64,000 nt of DNA, taken from the NCBI RefSeq assembly GCF_004683905.1, contig NZ_CP038438.1:1984001-2048000 (forward strand), written 5' to 3'. Below, in pieces: positions 36,955 through 45,030 of the stretch; position 1 is the stretch's first letter, and the number at the start of each line of letters is the position of its first letter. The translations under genes were made by a program, and so were the position numbers. The notes below the pieces were generated by a model, which had not been told where the DNA came from, made no database searches, and saw only the letters and a list, made by a program, of their open reading frames with translations. Source of the DNA: Pseudomonas fluorescens (lineage in GTDB: Bacteria > Pseudomonadota > Gammaproteobacteria > Pseudomonadales > Pseudomonadaceae).

Positions 36955-38166
36955 TCAGACCCGCGCAGCGGTCACTGCGGCCGAACCCCAGGTGGTTCTC
37001 CAGCGACGTTTGACCCCGTGCAGACCGAACCACGCCAACACGCCGAGGCTGGCGAACAACCACAGCGCCAGTTGATAGCTGCCGGTGCTTTGCTTGATCG
37101 CGCCCATGCCGGCCGCCAGGGCAAAGCCGCCAATACCACCGGCCATGCCGATCAGCCCGGTCATCACGCCGATCTCCAGGCGAAAACGTTGCGGCACCAA
37201 CTGGAACACCGCGCCGTTGCCGGCACCGAGACCGAGCATGGTGCAGACGAACAGCGCCAGTGCGGCGTAGGAGCTGGGCAGGTTGAAACCGACAGCGGCG
37301 ATGCAGATTGCCGCCACGGTGTACATCGCCAACAAGGTGCGGATGCCACCGAAGCGATCCGCCAACGCACCGCCGAGCGGACGCATCAGGCTGCCACCGA
37401 ACACGCAGGCAGCGGTGTAGTAACCCGCCGTGACAGGACTCAGGCCGTATTGGTCGTTGAAGTAGCCGGGCAGGGCGCTGGCCAGGCCGATGAAGCCGCC
37501 GAAGGTCACGCTGTAGAAAAACATGAACCACCAACTGTCGCGGTCGCCAAGGGCCTTGAAGTAGTCGGCCATGGCTTTGGCCTTGGGCCGCTGCGGGGCG
37601 TTTTTTGCCAGCCAGGCGAACAGCACCAGCGTCAGGATCAACGGAATCAGGGCGAAACCGAACACGTTGCTCCAGCCGAACGCCGCAGCCAGCACCGGGG
37701 CGATCAGCGCGGCGAACACGGTGCCGGAGTTACCGGCCCCGGCGATGCCCATCGCCTTACCCTGATGCTGCGGTGGATACCACTGCGAAGCCAGCGGCAG
37801 GGCCACGGCAAACGAAGCACCGGCCATGCCGAGGAACAGTCCCAGAATCAGCGCCTGTTCATAACTGTGGATGCCGAGTTTCCAGGCGCCAAACAGCGCG
37901 CAGATCACGATCACCTGACCGATCAGGCCAGCGGTTTTCGGCGACAGACGATCGGCCAGCATGCCCATCACAAAGCGCAGCACCGCGCCGGCGAGAATCG
38001 GTGTCGCCACCACCAGACCACGTTGTTGTGTGGTCAAGTGCAGGTTGGCGGCGATCTGCACCGCCAACGGGCCGAGCAGGTACCAGACCATGAAGCTCAG
38101 GTCGAAATACAGGAACGCTGCGAACAGGGTCGGGGTGTGGCCGGATTTCCAGAAGCTTGAATTCAT
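36955..38166 (-). CDS. nasA: nitrate/nitrite MFS transporter
   Basis: 403 residues with about twelve membrane helices, NNP (NarK/NrtP) family. The nitrate-signature glycine stretches GMAGASFAVALPLAS and GLIGMAGGIGGFALA are visible. The start MNSSFWKSGHTPTLF follows a run of poor upstream codons and is the conserved one. It brings nitrate in for the reductase set. The gene has its own sigma-54 promoter and leader hairpins, so it is regulated in parallel with nirB. Confidence 0.93.
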   Translation of the reverse strand: MNSSFWKSGHTPTLFAAFLYFDLSFMVWYLLGPLAVQIAANLHLTTQQRGLVVATPILAGAVLRFVMGMLADRLSPKTAGLIGQVIVICALFGAWKLGIHSYEQALILGLFLGMAGASFAVALPLASQWYPPQHQGKAMGIAGAGNSGTVFAALIAPVLAAAFGWSNVFGFALIPLILTLVLFAWLAKNAPQRPKAKAMADYFKALGDRDSWWFMFFYSVTFGGFIGLASALPGYFNDQYGLSPVTAGYYTAACVFGGSLMRPLGGALADRFGGIRTLLAMYTVAAICIAAVGFNLPSSYAALALFVCTMLGLGAGNGAVFQLVPQRFRLEIGVMTGLIGMAGGIGGFALAAGMGAIKQSTGSYQLALWLFASLGVLAWFGLHGVKRRWRTTWGSAAVTAARV

Positions 38167-38262
38167 CGCGCACCTCAGCTGAAAAGAATCTCGAAAGGAG
38201 TCACAGCAGGTGGCGCGCCGCCACGGCCGCACCACCGGCCCCGGGCTGTGGGGCCAAAACGC

Positions 38263-38301
38263 AAAAACGCCGCTACCTGGTTCGCCGATGTGGGCGAGCG
38301 G
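38263..38301 (-). terminator. probable leader terminator upstream of nasA
   Basis: On the minus strand CCGCT...AGCGG (38270-38301) encloses TCGCC/GGCGA and is followed within two bases by five U residues (38263-38267). A second GC stem GGCCCC/GGGGCC follows at about 38237-38255. The exact terminating structure is less certain than at nirB. Confidence 0.6.
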
Positions 38302-38307
38302 GGTGAG

Positions 38308-38348
38308 CGACGTCTTTGTCGTGGGTGGGGCAACCGCCGTTGGTTACC
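38308..38348 (-). ncRNA. ANTAR (NasT)-type two-hairpin leader of nasA
   Basis: First hairpin GGTAACC[AACGGC]GGTTGCC (38329-38348; one G-U pair) and second CGAC[AAAGAC]GTCG (38308-38321). Both six-base loops carry A1 and G4, as at nirB, although the stems differ in sequence. Conservation of loops with changed stems supports a real RNA recognition element. Confidence 0.8.
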
Positions 38349-38362
38349 TGTGCGGAATACTT

Positions 38363-38380
38363 AGCGAGATTTGTGCCAAT
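38363..38380 (-). promoter_or_regulatory. sigma-54 promoter of nasA
   Basis: TTGGCAC-N5-TCGCT on the minus strand: the -24 box is perfect and the -12 GC is in place with one mismatch beside it. The predicted start (about 38351) is three bases before the first leader hairpin. Confidence 0.75.
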
Positions 38381-38401
38381 AAGTGAAATGGCGTCGCGGC
38401 C

Positions 38402-38505
38402 TTCGCGAGCAAGCCCGCTCCCACAGGGAATGCATTTCAAAGTGGAACCCCGACCTGCTTCACAGGAGATTGCGTTCCAAATGTGGGAGCGGGCTTGCTC
38501 GCGAA
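38402..38505. repeat. REP pair between nasA leader and nasT
   Basis: TTCGCGAG... arm first, TGTGGGAG... arm second, with a 56-base spacer containing the near-repeat AATGCATTTCAAAGTGGAAC and GATTGCGTTCCAAATG. It lies 26 bases after the nasT stop (minus strand) and upstream of the nasA promoter. Confidence 0.88.
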
Positions 38506-38531
38506 GGGGCCGGGAAAGCCAGCGCAGGCCT

Positions 38532-39107
38532 TCAGCCCAGCAACTCACTCATGTCAATGATCTGCTCCGCCACCTGAATCAGCTTCTGCTGGCGACTCAT
38601 AGCCTGTCGGCGCATCAGGGTGTAGGCCTCTTCCTCGTTGCAGTCCTTCATTTTCATCAGCAGCCCTTTGGCCAGTTCGATGCGTTTGCGCTCGGCCAAT
38701 TGCTGGTCGCGGGCCAGCAGTTGCGCGCGCAAGGCCTGATCGCTTTCGAAACGCGCCATGGCCACATCGAGAATCGGCTGCAGGCGCTGGGCGTGGATGC
38801 CCTCGACGATGTAGGCACTGACCCCGGATTTGATCGCCTGGCGCATCACCCCCGGGTCATGTTCGTCGGTGAACATCACGATCGGCCGGGGCTGGTCGCG
38901 GCTGACCAGCACCACTTGCTCCATGACATCGCGGCTCGGTGACTCGGTATCGATCAGGATCACGTCCGGGCGCACTGTTTCGACGCGGGCCGGCAGGTCG
39001 ATGGTCAGACCGGACTCATCGATGACCTCGAAACCGGCCTCGGTCAGCGCGGCCTTCAGGCGCCCGACTTTTTTCGCGGTGTCGTTGATCAGCAGAATGC
39101 GCAGCAT
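38532..39107 (-). CDS. nasT: nitrate-responsive antiterminator NasT (ANTAR)
   Basis: 191 residues. The N-terminal receiver-like domain (about 1-120, LINDTAKKVGRLKAAL, ILIDTESPSRDVM) is followed by a coiled stretch and the ANTAR RNA-binding domain (about 125-185, AERKRIELAKGLLMKMKDCNEEEAY). In related bacteria NasS holds NasT inactive until nitrate or nitrite releases it, after which NasT prevents termination in leaders. The hairpin leaders at nirB and nasA are its expected targets. It begins 15 bases after nasS. Confidence 0.94.
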   Translation of the reverse strand: MLRILLINDTAKKVGRLKAALTEAGFEVIDESGLTIDLPARVETVRPDVILIDTESPSRDVMEQVVLVSRDQPRPIVMFTDEHDPGVMRQAIKSGVSAYIVEGIHAQRLQPILDVAMARFESDQALRAQLLARDQQLAERKRIELAKGLLMKMKDCNEEEAYTLMRRQAMSRQQKLIQVAEQIIDMSELLG

Positions 39108-39122
39108 GTTGGCGGTCTCCTG

Positions 39123-40334
39123 TCAGCGGCGGGCGAGAAGGGCAGCGCTGTCGCTCAGAGCGTGCAGCTTGAAACTGCGGGCGTAACCAGCCGGATCGCT
39201 GCCGTCCCAGACTTTGCCATCGAGCAACTGGCTGCTGCGCATCTCCTTGCCCCAGGCCGCTACACCGACGGCGGTGGCCGCTTCGCGATAGATATCCAAT
39301 TGCTGAACCTGGCGGGCCACTGCGAGGTAGTCGGGATCCTCGCGCAACAGGCCCCAGCGGCGGAATTGGGTCATGAACCACATGCCGTCGGACAGGTACG
39401 GCAGATTCACCTCGCCGTTGCCGTGAAAGCGCAAGGCGTGCGGGTCCTGCCAGCGATTGCCGAGGCCATCGGCGTAATCACCGAGAAAACGCGGCTCGAT
39501 GCAGGACAGCGGAGCGTTGAGATACTCCGGGGCGCTCAGCAACTGCGCGGTGCTGCGACGGTTTTCCGGGTTTTGCTCGATGAAACGGCTGGCCTCGAGG
39601 ATCGCCATCACCAGCGCCCGTGCGGTGTTGGGATAATGCTCGACGAACGCGCGGGTGCAACCGAGGACTTTTTCCGGGTGGTCAGGCCAGATGCTCTGGC
39701 TGGTAGCGAGGGTGAACCCCAGATCCTGCTGCACGGCGGCGGCCGCCCACGGTTCACCGACGCAGAAGCCATCGATGCGCCCGGCTTGCAGGTGAGCGAC
39801 CATTTGCGGCGGCGGCACCACCACGCTGTCGACGTCCTGCAACGGATGAATGCCCTGACTCGCCAGCCAGTAATACAGCCACATCGCATGGGTGCCGGTG
39901 GGAAAGGTCTGGGCGAAGGTCAGTTTTGCGCGGGTTTGGTGCGCGTGCCGATCCAGCGCTTCAGGACTGGTCACGCCCAGTTGCTGCAAACCGTGAGACA
40001 GGTTGAGGCTCTGGCCGTTCTGGTTCAGGCCCATCAGCACCGCCATGTCGCTCGGCGCCACGCCACCGATGCCCAGGTGCACCGCGTAAATCAGCCCGTA
40101 CAGGCTGTGGGCCACATCCAGTTCGCCGCTGACCAGTTTGTCGCGCAAGGTCGCCCAGGACGCCTGGCGCTTGAGGTTGATCGTCAGGCCGTAGGGCTGG
40201 GCAAAGCCCTGTGTTGCGGCCACGACCACCGAGGCGCAATCGCTCAGGGCCATGAAACCGAGGTTGATCGCGCTTTTTTCCGGGGCATCACTGCCGTTGA
40301 CCCAGGCCAACGGCCCGACGGACGAATCACTCAT
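39123..40334 (-). CDS. nasS: nitrate sensor NasS (NrtA-like)
   Basis: 403 residues, resembling the periplasmic binding protein NrtA but without a signal peptide, so cytoplasmic. It has two lobes typical of the fold (AINLGFMALSDCASVVVA; AGRIDGFCVGEPWAA). It binds nitrate or nitrite and sequesters NasT when none is present. ATG at 40334 gives the usual length. It is first in the nasS-nasT pair and follows a leader of its own. Confidence 0.93.
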   Translation of the reverse strand: MSDSSVGPLAWVNGSDAPEKSAINLGFMALSDCASVVVAATQGFAQPYGLTINLKRQASWATLRDKLVSGELDVAHSLYGLIYAVHLGIGGVAPSDMAVLMGLNQNGQSLNLSHGLQQLGVTSPEALDRHAHQTRAKLTFAQTFPTGTHAMWLYYWLASQGIHPLQDVDSVVVPPPQMVAHLQAGRIDGFCVGEPWAAAAVQQDLGFTLATSQSIWPDHPEKVLGCTRAFVEHYPNTARALVMAILEASRFIEQNPENRRSTAQLLSAPEYLNAPLSCIEPRFLGDYADGLGNRWQDPHALRFHGNGEVNLPYLSDGMWFMTQFRRWGLLREDPDYLAVARQVQQLDIYREAATAVGVAAWGKEMRSSQLLDGKVWDGSDPAGYARSFKLHALSDSAALLARR

Positions 40335-40348
40335 ATAAAGCCACCCTC

Positions 40349-40436
40349 AAAAAAAACGCCGTCCCAGGCTTTGCCCAGGCAAAACCTCCGAACGACGCCA
40401 TTGTCCGTGCCCCCACGCCGCCATTGGCCTTTGGGC
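40349..40436 (-). ncRNA. possible attenuated leader of nasS-nasT
   Basis: Reading the minus strand: GCC[AATGGC]GGC (40417-40428, with outer GCCC/GGGC to 40409-40436) and GAC[AATGGC]GTC (40394-40405) have identical six-base loops with A1 and G4. Next is an 8-base hairpin (40367-40386, loop CTGG) embraced by CGTC/GACG, then eight U residues (40349-40356). The short 3-bp stems are weaker than at nirB and nasA. The second small hairpin overlaps the outer terminator arm, so the two would be mutually exclusive. Confidence 0.5.
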
Positions 40437-40451
40437 TGATACCCCTGAAAG

Positions 40452-40468
40452 TGCAAGGCATATGCCAG
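40452..40468 (-). promoter_or_regulatory. possible sigma-54 promoter of nasS
   Basis: CTGGCAT-N5-TTGCA on the minus strand, one mismatch in the -24 box, exact spacing. The start would be near 40440, just before the first small hairpin. It lies back to back with the pyrD promoter region. Confidence 0.6.
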
Positions 40469-40515
40469 TCAGGCTGATTTACCTGTGTGCCTCGCGCCGG
40501 GGGACGTTGCCCGGC

Positions 40516-40521
40516 TATAAT
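40516..40521 (+). promoter_or_regulatory. -10 box of pyrD
   Basis: A consensus TATAAT lies 37 bases before the pyrD ATG. No good -35 box is present at 17 bases, so it would need an activator or rely on the -10 alone. Confidence 0.5.
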
Positions 40522-40557
40522 CGCCGCCTCTTTTCGCCGCCCGAGTCATCGCCGCCC

Positions 40558-41577
40558 ATGTACACCCTGGCCCGTCAGCTGTTGTTCAAACTTTCCCCGG
40601 AAACCTCCCACGATCTGTCGCTGGATCTGATCGGCGCGGGTGGGCGTTTGGGCCTCAACGGCATGCTGTGCAAGAAGCCGGCGAATGTGCCGGTGACGGT
40701 CATGGGCCTGGACTTCCCGAACCCGGTGGGTCTGGCGGCCGGTCTGGACAAGAACGGCGCGGCCATCGACGGTTTCTCGCAACTGGGTTTCGGTTTTGTC
40801 GAAATCGGCACCGTGACCCCGCGTCCGCAGCCGGGCAACCCGAAACCACGAATCTTCCGTCTGCCGGAAGCCGAGGCGATCATCAATCGCATGGGCTTCA
40901 ACAACCTCGGTGTGGATAACCTGCTGGCGCGGGTCGCTGCAGCCAAATACAAGGGCGTGCTGGGGATCAACATCGGCAAGAACTTCGACACCCCGGTCGA
41001 GCGCGCGGTGGATGACTACCTGATCTGCCTGGACAAGGTGTATGCCCACGCCAGCTATGTCACGGTCAACGTCAGCTCGCCGAACACCCCGGGCCTGCGC
41101 AGTCTGCAGTTCGGTGATTCGCTCAAGCAGTTGCTGGCGGATCTGGCCACGCGCCGCGCCGAACTGGCCCTGCGCCACGGCAAGCACGTACCGCTGGCGA
41201 TCAAGATCGCTCCGGACATGACCGACGAAGAAACGGCGCAGGTGGCTCAGGCACTGATCGAAACCGGAATGGACGCAGTGATCGCCACCAACACCACCCT
41301 GAGTCGCGTTGGCGTCGAAGGCATGGAGCATGGTGACGAGGCGGGTGGTCTGTCCGGCGCTCCGGTGCGTGACAAGAGTACGCATACCGTGAAGGTGTTG
41401 GCGGCTGAGCTGGGTGGTCGGTTGCCGATCATCGCGGCGGGTGGCATCACTGAGGGCAAGCATGCGGCGCAGAAGATCACCGCGGGTGCGAGCCTGGTGC
41501 AGATTTACTCGGGCTTCATCTATAAGGGCCCGGCGCTGATTCGTGAATCGGTAGACGCGATCGCCGCGCTGCGCTGA
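40558..41577 (+). CDS. pyrD: dihydroorotate dehydrogenase (quinone)
   Basis: 339 residues, class 2 enzyme. It oxidises dihydroorotate to orotate with FMN and passes electrons to the quinone pool at the inner membrane. The N-terminal amphipathic helix ([15 protein letters not shown]) is the membrane/quinone contact of class 2. [12 protein letters not shown] carries the catalytic serine (about residue 175) and [10 protein letters not shown] the FMN phosphate site. ATG at 40558 matches homologues. Confidence 0.96.
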   Translation: MYTLARQLLFKLSPETSHDLSLDLIGAGGRLGLNGMLCKKPANVPVTVMGLDFPNPVGLAAGLDKNGAAIDGFSQLGFGFVEIGTVTPRPQPGNPKPRIFRLPEAEAIINRMGFNNLGVDNLLARVAAAKYKGVLGINIGKNFDTPVERAVDDYLICLDKVYAHASYVTVNVSSPNTPGLRSLQFGDSLKQLLADLATRRAELALRHGKHVPLAIKIAPDMTDEETAQVAQALIETGMDAVIATNTTLSRVGVEGMEHGDEAGGLSGAPVRDKSTHTVKVLAAELGGRLPIIAAGGITEGKHAAQKITAGASLVQIYSGFIYKGPALIRESVDAIAALR

Positions 41578-41593
41578 GGTTTTCTGAGGGCTC

Positions 41594-41726
41594 TGTGGCG
41601 AGGGGATTTATCCCCGATCGGCTGCGCAGCAGTCGTAAAATTTGCTTCCGCCGTTCGCCTGGCACACTTGGGTGGATGGATTCGGGGCCGCTTCGCAGCC
41701 CATCGGGGATGAATCCCCTCGCCACA
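41594..41726. repeat. long inverted repeat element (TGTGGCGAGGGG ends)
   Basis: Ends TGTGGCGAGGGGATTTATCC and GGATGAATCCCCTCGCCACA face each other across about 93 bases, with inner GCTGCGCAGC and GCTTCGCAGC. It is the same class as the element at 63822-63955 but has GGGATTTATCCCC in place of GGGAGCTTGCTCCC. It is distinct from the GTGGGAGCGGGC REP family. Confidence 0.85.
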
Positions 41727-41753
41727 GGGATCTGTATCGTCCGGGGCGGGCAT

Positions 41754-41778
41754 AAAAAAGGGCTCCTCGAAGGAGCCC
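41754..41778 (-). terminator. rmf terminator
   Basis: GGGCTCCT/AGGAGCCC with a three-base loop, then six U residues on the minus strand, 86 bases after the rmf stop. Confidence 0.85.
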
Positions 41779-41863
41779 CTGGGCCGTAGCCCGCCGTCCG
41801 GGAAGGACGTGCATGGTAAGTCGCTAAAAATTCAGATTGTCGTGTTGCAATAAGTGCCCTGTG

Positions 41864-42079
41864 TCAGCCGACGGCGTGAAGTTCGTTGAGTCTGTGGATT
41901 CCCGCAGTGCCGGTCATACCGTCCCAGTTGTCGCCGCGTCCTTCTCGCCAGCCGTTGATCCAGGCTTGGCGTACCGACGGTAGAGTAAATGGGCAAAGCT
42001 CGCGGGATTTGCCACCAACGCCATATTGATATCCGCGCAAAAATGCTCTTTCCAACGGATCACGCTTAAGTCTTCTCAT
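41864..42079 (-). CDS. rmf: ribosome modulation factor
   Basis: 71 residues, very basic. It binds 70S ribosomes in stationary phase and helps form inactive 100S dimers. The conserved opening RRLKRDPLERAFLRGYQYG and the RQAWINGWREGR block identify it. The gene is preceded by GGGAAACACCC-type ribosome site and a long structured leader, and followed by its own terminator. Confidence 0.95.
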   Translation of the reverse strand: MRRLKRDPLERAFLRGYQYGVGGKSRELCPFTLPSVRQAWINGWREGRGDNWDGMTGTAGIHRLNELHAVG

Positions 42080-42118
42080 AGGGTGTTTCCCTCACTTGTT
42101 GACTGTTTTCGTCGCGTT

Positions 42119-42211
42119 GACCTCAACCGAGGTCTGGCAGAAAAAACTCTGCCGTTGGGCGGCTCGCTGCCGGCGTGGCGAGCCAAGGTGTTGACGCCGT
42201 TGCGACGTCAA
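42119..42211 (-). ncRNA. structured 5' UTR of rmf (rmf RNA motif region)
   Basis: Four hairpins in a row upstream of rmf, each with a perfect stem: TTGACG/CGTCAA (42191-42211), GGCTCGC/GCGAGCC (42161-42184), GGCAGA/TCTGCC (42136-42153) and GACCTC/GAGGTC (42119-42134). A conserved RNA structure called the rmf motif is known in the 5' UTR of pseudomonad rmf genes; position and structure fit. I have not matched it base by base to that model. Confidence 0.75.
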
Positions 42212-42611
42212 CCTGTGGTCAGTTCTAACCAATGAGTCACACCGAGGGAATGATCGTTTTGTCATAAGGACGTAACGAAAATAGTGCTACAGCCATAAGT
42301 AACGACGGGTTTCATGAACGTTTTTTCAGCAAACCCCGGTATGATCGGCCCCGCACTGGATGATGGGGTTAATCCTTTAGTGAGAATGACCCACGTTTAC
42401 GCTGGGGTAATATTCGACGAAGGGTTGCTTTGAGTCATTTTGTTTCATCAACTTTAATACCTGTCCTTGCATCTAAGCTCTTTTAGCCCGAGCAGCGGGG
42501 ATGGAACGGCACACCTTCGTGCCACGCGGGCGCTCTTTTAGAAAAGCGCCTGATTGAAAACCGGATCGGCAATGCGTTGCCGGTTCACTAGCCAAAGGCT
42601 CTGGAAATACC
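42212..42611. other. 400-base gap between rmf leader and rlmL
   Basis: No gene is supported. The part next to rlmL holds a run of small hairpins: GGCAC/GTGCC (42508-42523), GGCGCT(C)TTTT/AAAAGCGCC (42529-42550) and CGGCAA/TTGCCG (42567-42582), which could form a structured rlmL leader or a small RNA. The part next to rmf should contain the rmf promoter; I see no clear boxes. Confidence 0.5.
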
Positions 42612-44882
42612 ATGTCCGACCGTTTCGAACTCTTCCTCACTTGCCCCAAAGGCCTTGAAGGCCTGCTCATCGAGGAAGCCGTCGGGCTTGGCCTTGAAGA
42701 CGCCCGCGAGCACACCTCCGCCGTGCGTGGCATGGCGACCATGGAAACCGCTTATCGCCTGTGCCTGTGGTCGCGTCTGGCCAACCGGGTGCTGCTGGTG
42801 CTCAAGCGCTTCCCGATGAAGGATGCCGAAGACCTGTACCACGGCGTGCTTGACGTCGAGTGGCAGGATCACATGCTCGCCGACGGCACTCTGGCCGTCG
42901 AATTCAGCGGCCACGGCTCGGGCATCGACAACACCCACTTCGGTGCGCTGAAAGTCAAAGACGCCATCGTCGACAAACTGCGTACCCCGCAAGGCGACCG
43001 TCCGTCGATCGACAAGCTCAACCCGGATCTGCGCATTCACCTGCGCCTGGATCGCGGCGAAGCGATCCTGTCCCTCGACCTTTCCGGCCACAGCCTGCAC
43101 CAGCGCGGTTACCGCCTGCAGCAGGGCGCGGCACCGCTGAAGGAAAACCTCGCGGCAGCGATTCTGATCCGTTCCGGCTGGCCGCGCATTGCGACCGAAG
43201 GCGGCGCGCTGGCTGACCCGATGTGCGGTGTCGGTACGTTCCTCGTCGAAGCCGGGATGATCGCCGCCGACATGGCGCCGAACCTGCGCCGCGAGCAGTG
43301 GGGCTTTACCGCATGGCTCGGCCACGTTCCGGCGCTGTGGAAAAAACTCCATGAAGAAGCGGTCGAACGCGCCGCTGCCGGTCTGGCCAAGCCGCCGCTG
43401 TGGATTCGCGGTTACGAAGCCGACCCGCGGCTGATTCAGCCGGGCCGCAATAACGTCGAGCGCGCCGGTCTGAGCGAGTGGATCAAGATCTATCAGGGCG
43501 AAGTCGCGACCTTCGAGCCGCGTCCGGACCAGAACCAGAAAGGTCTGGTGATCTGCAACCCGCCGTACGGCGAGCGTCTGGGTGACGAAGCCAGCCTGCT
43601 CTATCTCTACCAGAACCTCGGCGAGCGCCTGCGGCAGGCCTGCCTGAACTGGGAAGCGGCGGTGTTCACTGGCGCGCCGGATCTGGGCAAGCGCATGGGC
43701 ATTCGCAGCCACAAGCAGTATTCGTTCTGGAACGGCGCACTGCCGTGCAAGCTGCTGCTGATCAAAGTGCTGCCGGATCAGTTCGTCACCGGCGAGCGGC
43801 GTACCCCGGAACAGCGTCAGGCCGAGCGTGAGCAAGCGGCCTACGATCAGACGCCGAACGAGCCGCAAGAGCGCAAGTTCAACAAGAACGGCAACCCGAT
43901 CAAACCGACGCCAGCCCCGGCGCCAGTGGTCGAGCAGCCGCGCCTGAGCGAAGGCGGGCAGATGTTTGCCAACCGCCTGCAGAAAAACCTCAAGGCGATG
44001 AGCAAGTGGGTCAAGCGCGAAGGCATCGACTGCTACCGCGTCTACGATGCCGACATGCCGGAATACGCCATGGCCATCGACCTGTACCACGACTGGGTGC
44101 ACGTGCAGGAATACGCCGCGCCGAAGTCGATCGATCCGGAAAAGGCCTCGGCGCGCATGTTCGATGCCCTGGCGGCGATCCCGCAGGCGCTGAACGTCGA
44201 CAAGAGCCGCGTGGTGGTCAAGCGCCGCGAGCGTCAGAGCGGCACCAAGCAATACGAGCGTCAGGCGGCGCAGGGCAAGTTCAATGAGGTCAGCGAAGGC
44301 GGCGTCAAGCTGCTGGTGAACCTCACCGACTACCTCGACACCGGGCTGTTCCTCGATCACCGGCCAATGCGTATGCGCATTCAGAAAGAGGCCGCCGGCA
44401 AGCGCTTCCTCAATCTGTTCTGCTACACCGCGACCGCCAGTGTGCACGCGGCCAAGGGCGGTGCGCGCAGCACCACCAGCGTCGACCTGTCGAAGACTTA
44501 CCTCGACTGGGCGCGGCGCAACCTGTCGCTGAACGGCTTCTCCGACAAGAACCGTCTGGAGCAGGGCGACGTGATGGCGTGGCTGGAAAGCAGCCGCGAC
44601 GAGTACGACCTGATCTTCATCGACCCGCCGACCTTCTCCAACTCCAAGCGCATGGAAGGTATCTTCGACGTGCAGCGTGATCAGGTGCAGTTGATCGACC
44701 TGGCCATGGCACGTCTGGCGCCAGGTGGCGTGCTGTATTTCTCCAACAACTTCCGCAAGTTCCAGCTGGAGGAGAACCTGGCCGAACGTTACGCGGTCGA
44801 GGAAATCAGCGCGCAGACCATCGATCCGGATTTTGCGCGTAACACCAAGATCCACCGCGCCTGGAAAATCACGGCTCGTTGA
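42612..44882 (+). CDS. rlmL: bifunctional 23S rRNA methyltransferase RlmKL
   Basis: 756 residues. The N-terminal half (THUMP domain plus methyltransferase with VICNPPYGERLG, about 312-323) makes m2G2445; the C-terminal half (FLNLFCYTATASVHAAKGG, IDPPTFSNSKRMEG) makes m7G2069. The two activities are fused as in E. coli. An alanine/proline-rich linker with EQRQAEREQAAYDQ lies between them at about 395-445. Housekeeping gene, own leader. Confidence 0.95.
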   Translation: MSDRFELFLTCPKGLEGLLIEEAVGLGLEDAREHTSAVRGMATMETAYRLCLWSRLANRVLLVLKRFPMKDAEDLYHGVLDVEWQDHMLADGTLAVEFSGHGSGIDNTHFGALKVKDAIVDKLRTPQGDRPSIDKLNPDLRIHLRLDRGEAILSLDLSGHSLHQRGYRLQQGAAPLKENLAAAILIRSGWPRIATEGGALADPMCGVGTFLVEAGMIAADMAPNLRREQWGFTAWLGHVPALWKKLHEEAVERAAAGLAKPPLWIRGYEADPRLIQPGRNNVERAGLSEWIKIYQGEVATFEPRPDQNQKGLVICNPPYGERLGDEASLLYLYQNLGERLRQACLNWEAAVFTGAPDLGKRMGIRSHKQYSFWNGALPCKLLLIKVLPDQFVTGERRTPEQRQAEREQAAYDQTPNEPQERKFNKNGNPIKPTPAPAPVVEQPRLSEGGQMFANRLQKNLKAMSKWVKREGIDCYRVYDADMPEYAMAIDLYHDWVHVQEYAAPKSIDPEKASARMFDALAAIPQALNVDKSRVVVKRRERQSGTKQYERQAAQGKFNEVSEGGVKLLVNLTDYLDTGLFLDHRPMRMRIQKEAAGKRFLNLFCYTATASVHAAKGGARSTTSVDLSKTYLDWARRNLSLNGFSDKNRLEQGDVMAWLESSRDEYDLIFIDPPTFSNSKRMEGIFDVQRDQVQLIDLAMARLAPGGVLYFSNNFRKFQLEENLAERYAVEEISAQTIDPDFARNTKIHRAWKITAR

Positions 44883-44896
44883 CGCTTGGGCGGGTT

Positions 44897-44935
44897 GGAT
44901 CCACAGAGCCTTGATTTTTAAAGGCTCTTGGATCC
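44897..44935. terminator. inverted repeat after rlmL, probable terminator
   Basis: GGATCC, AGAGCCTT, loop, AAGGCTCT, GGATCC: two nested perfect stems around a T-rich loop, 15 bases after the rlmL stop. There is no long T tract after it, so termination may be partial. Confidence 0.6.
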
Positions 44936-45030
44936 GATCAGCGCTAGCCAAATTAATGGCTAATAGCTATAACTCAACTCATGGCCAATGGGGTTTTCCC
45001 CCCGAAACAATGGCGTCGTGAGTTGCCCCT

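Noticed and set aside
42588..44951. 787-codon open frame on the minus strand
   Set aside because: Antisense to rlmL, whose two methyltransferase domains are unmistakable.
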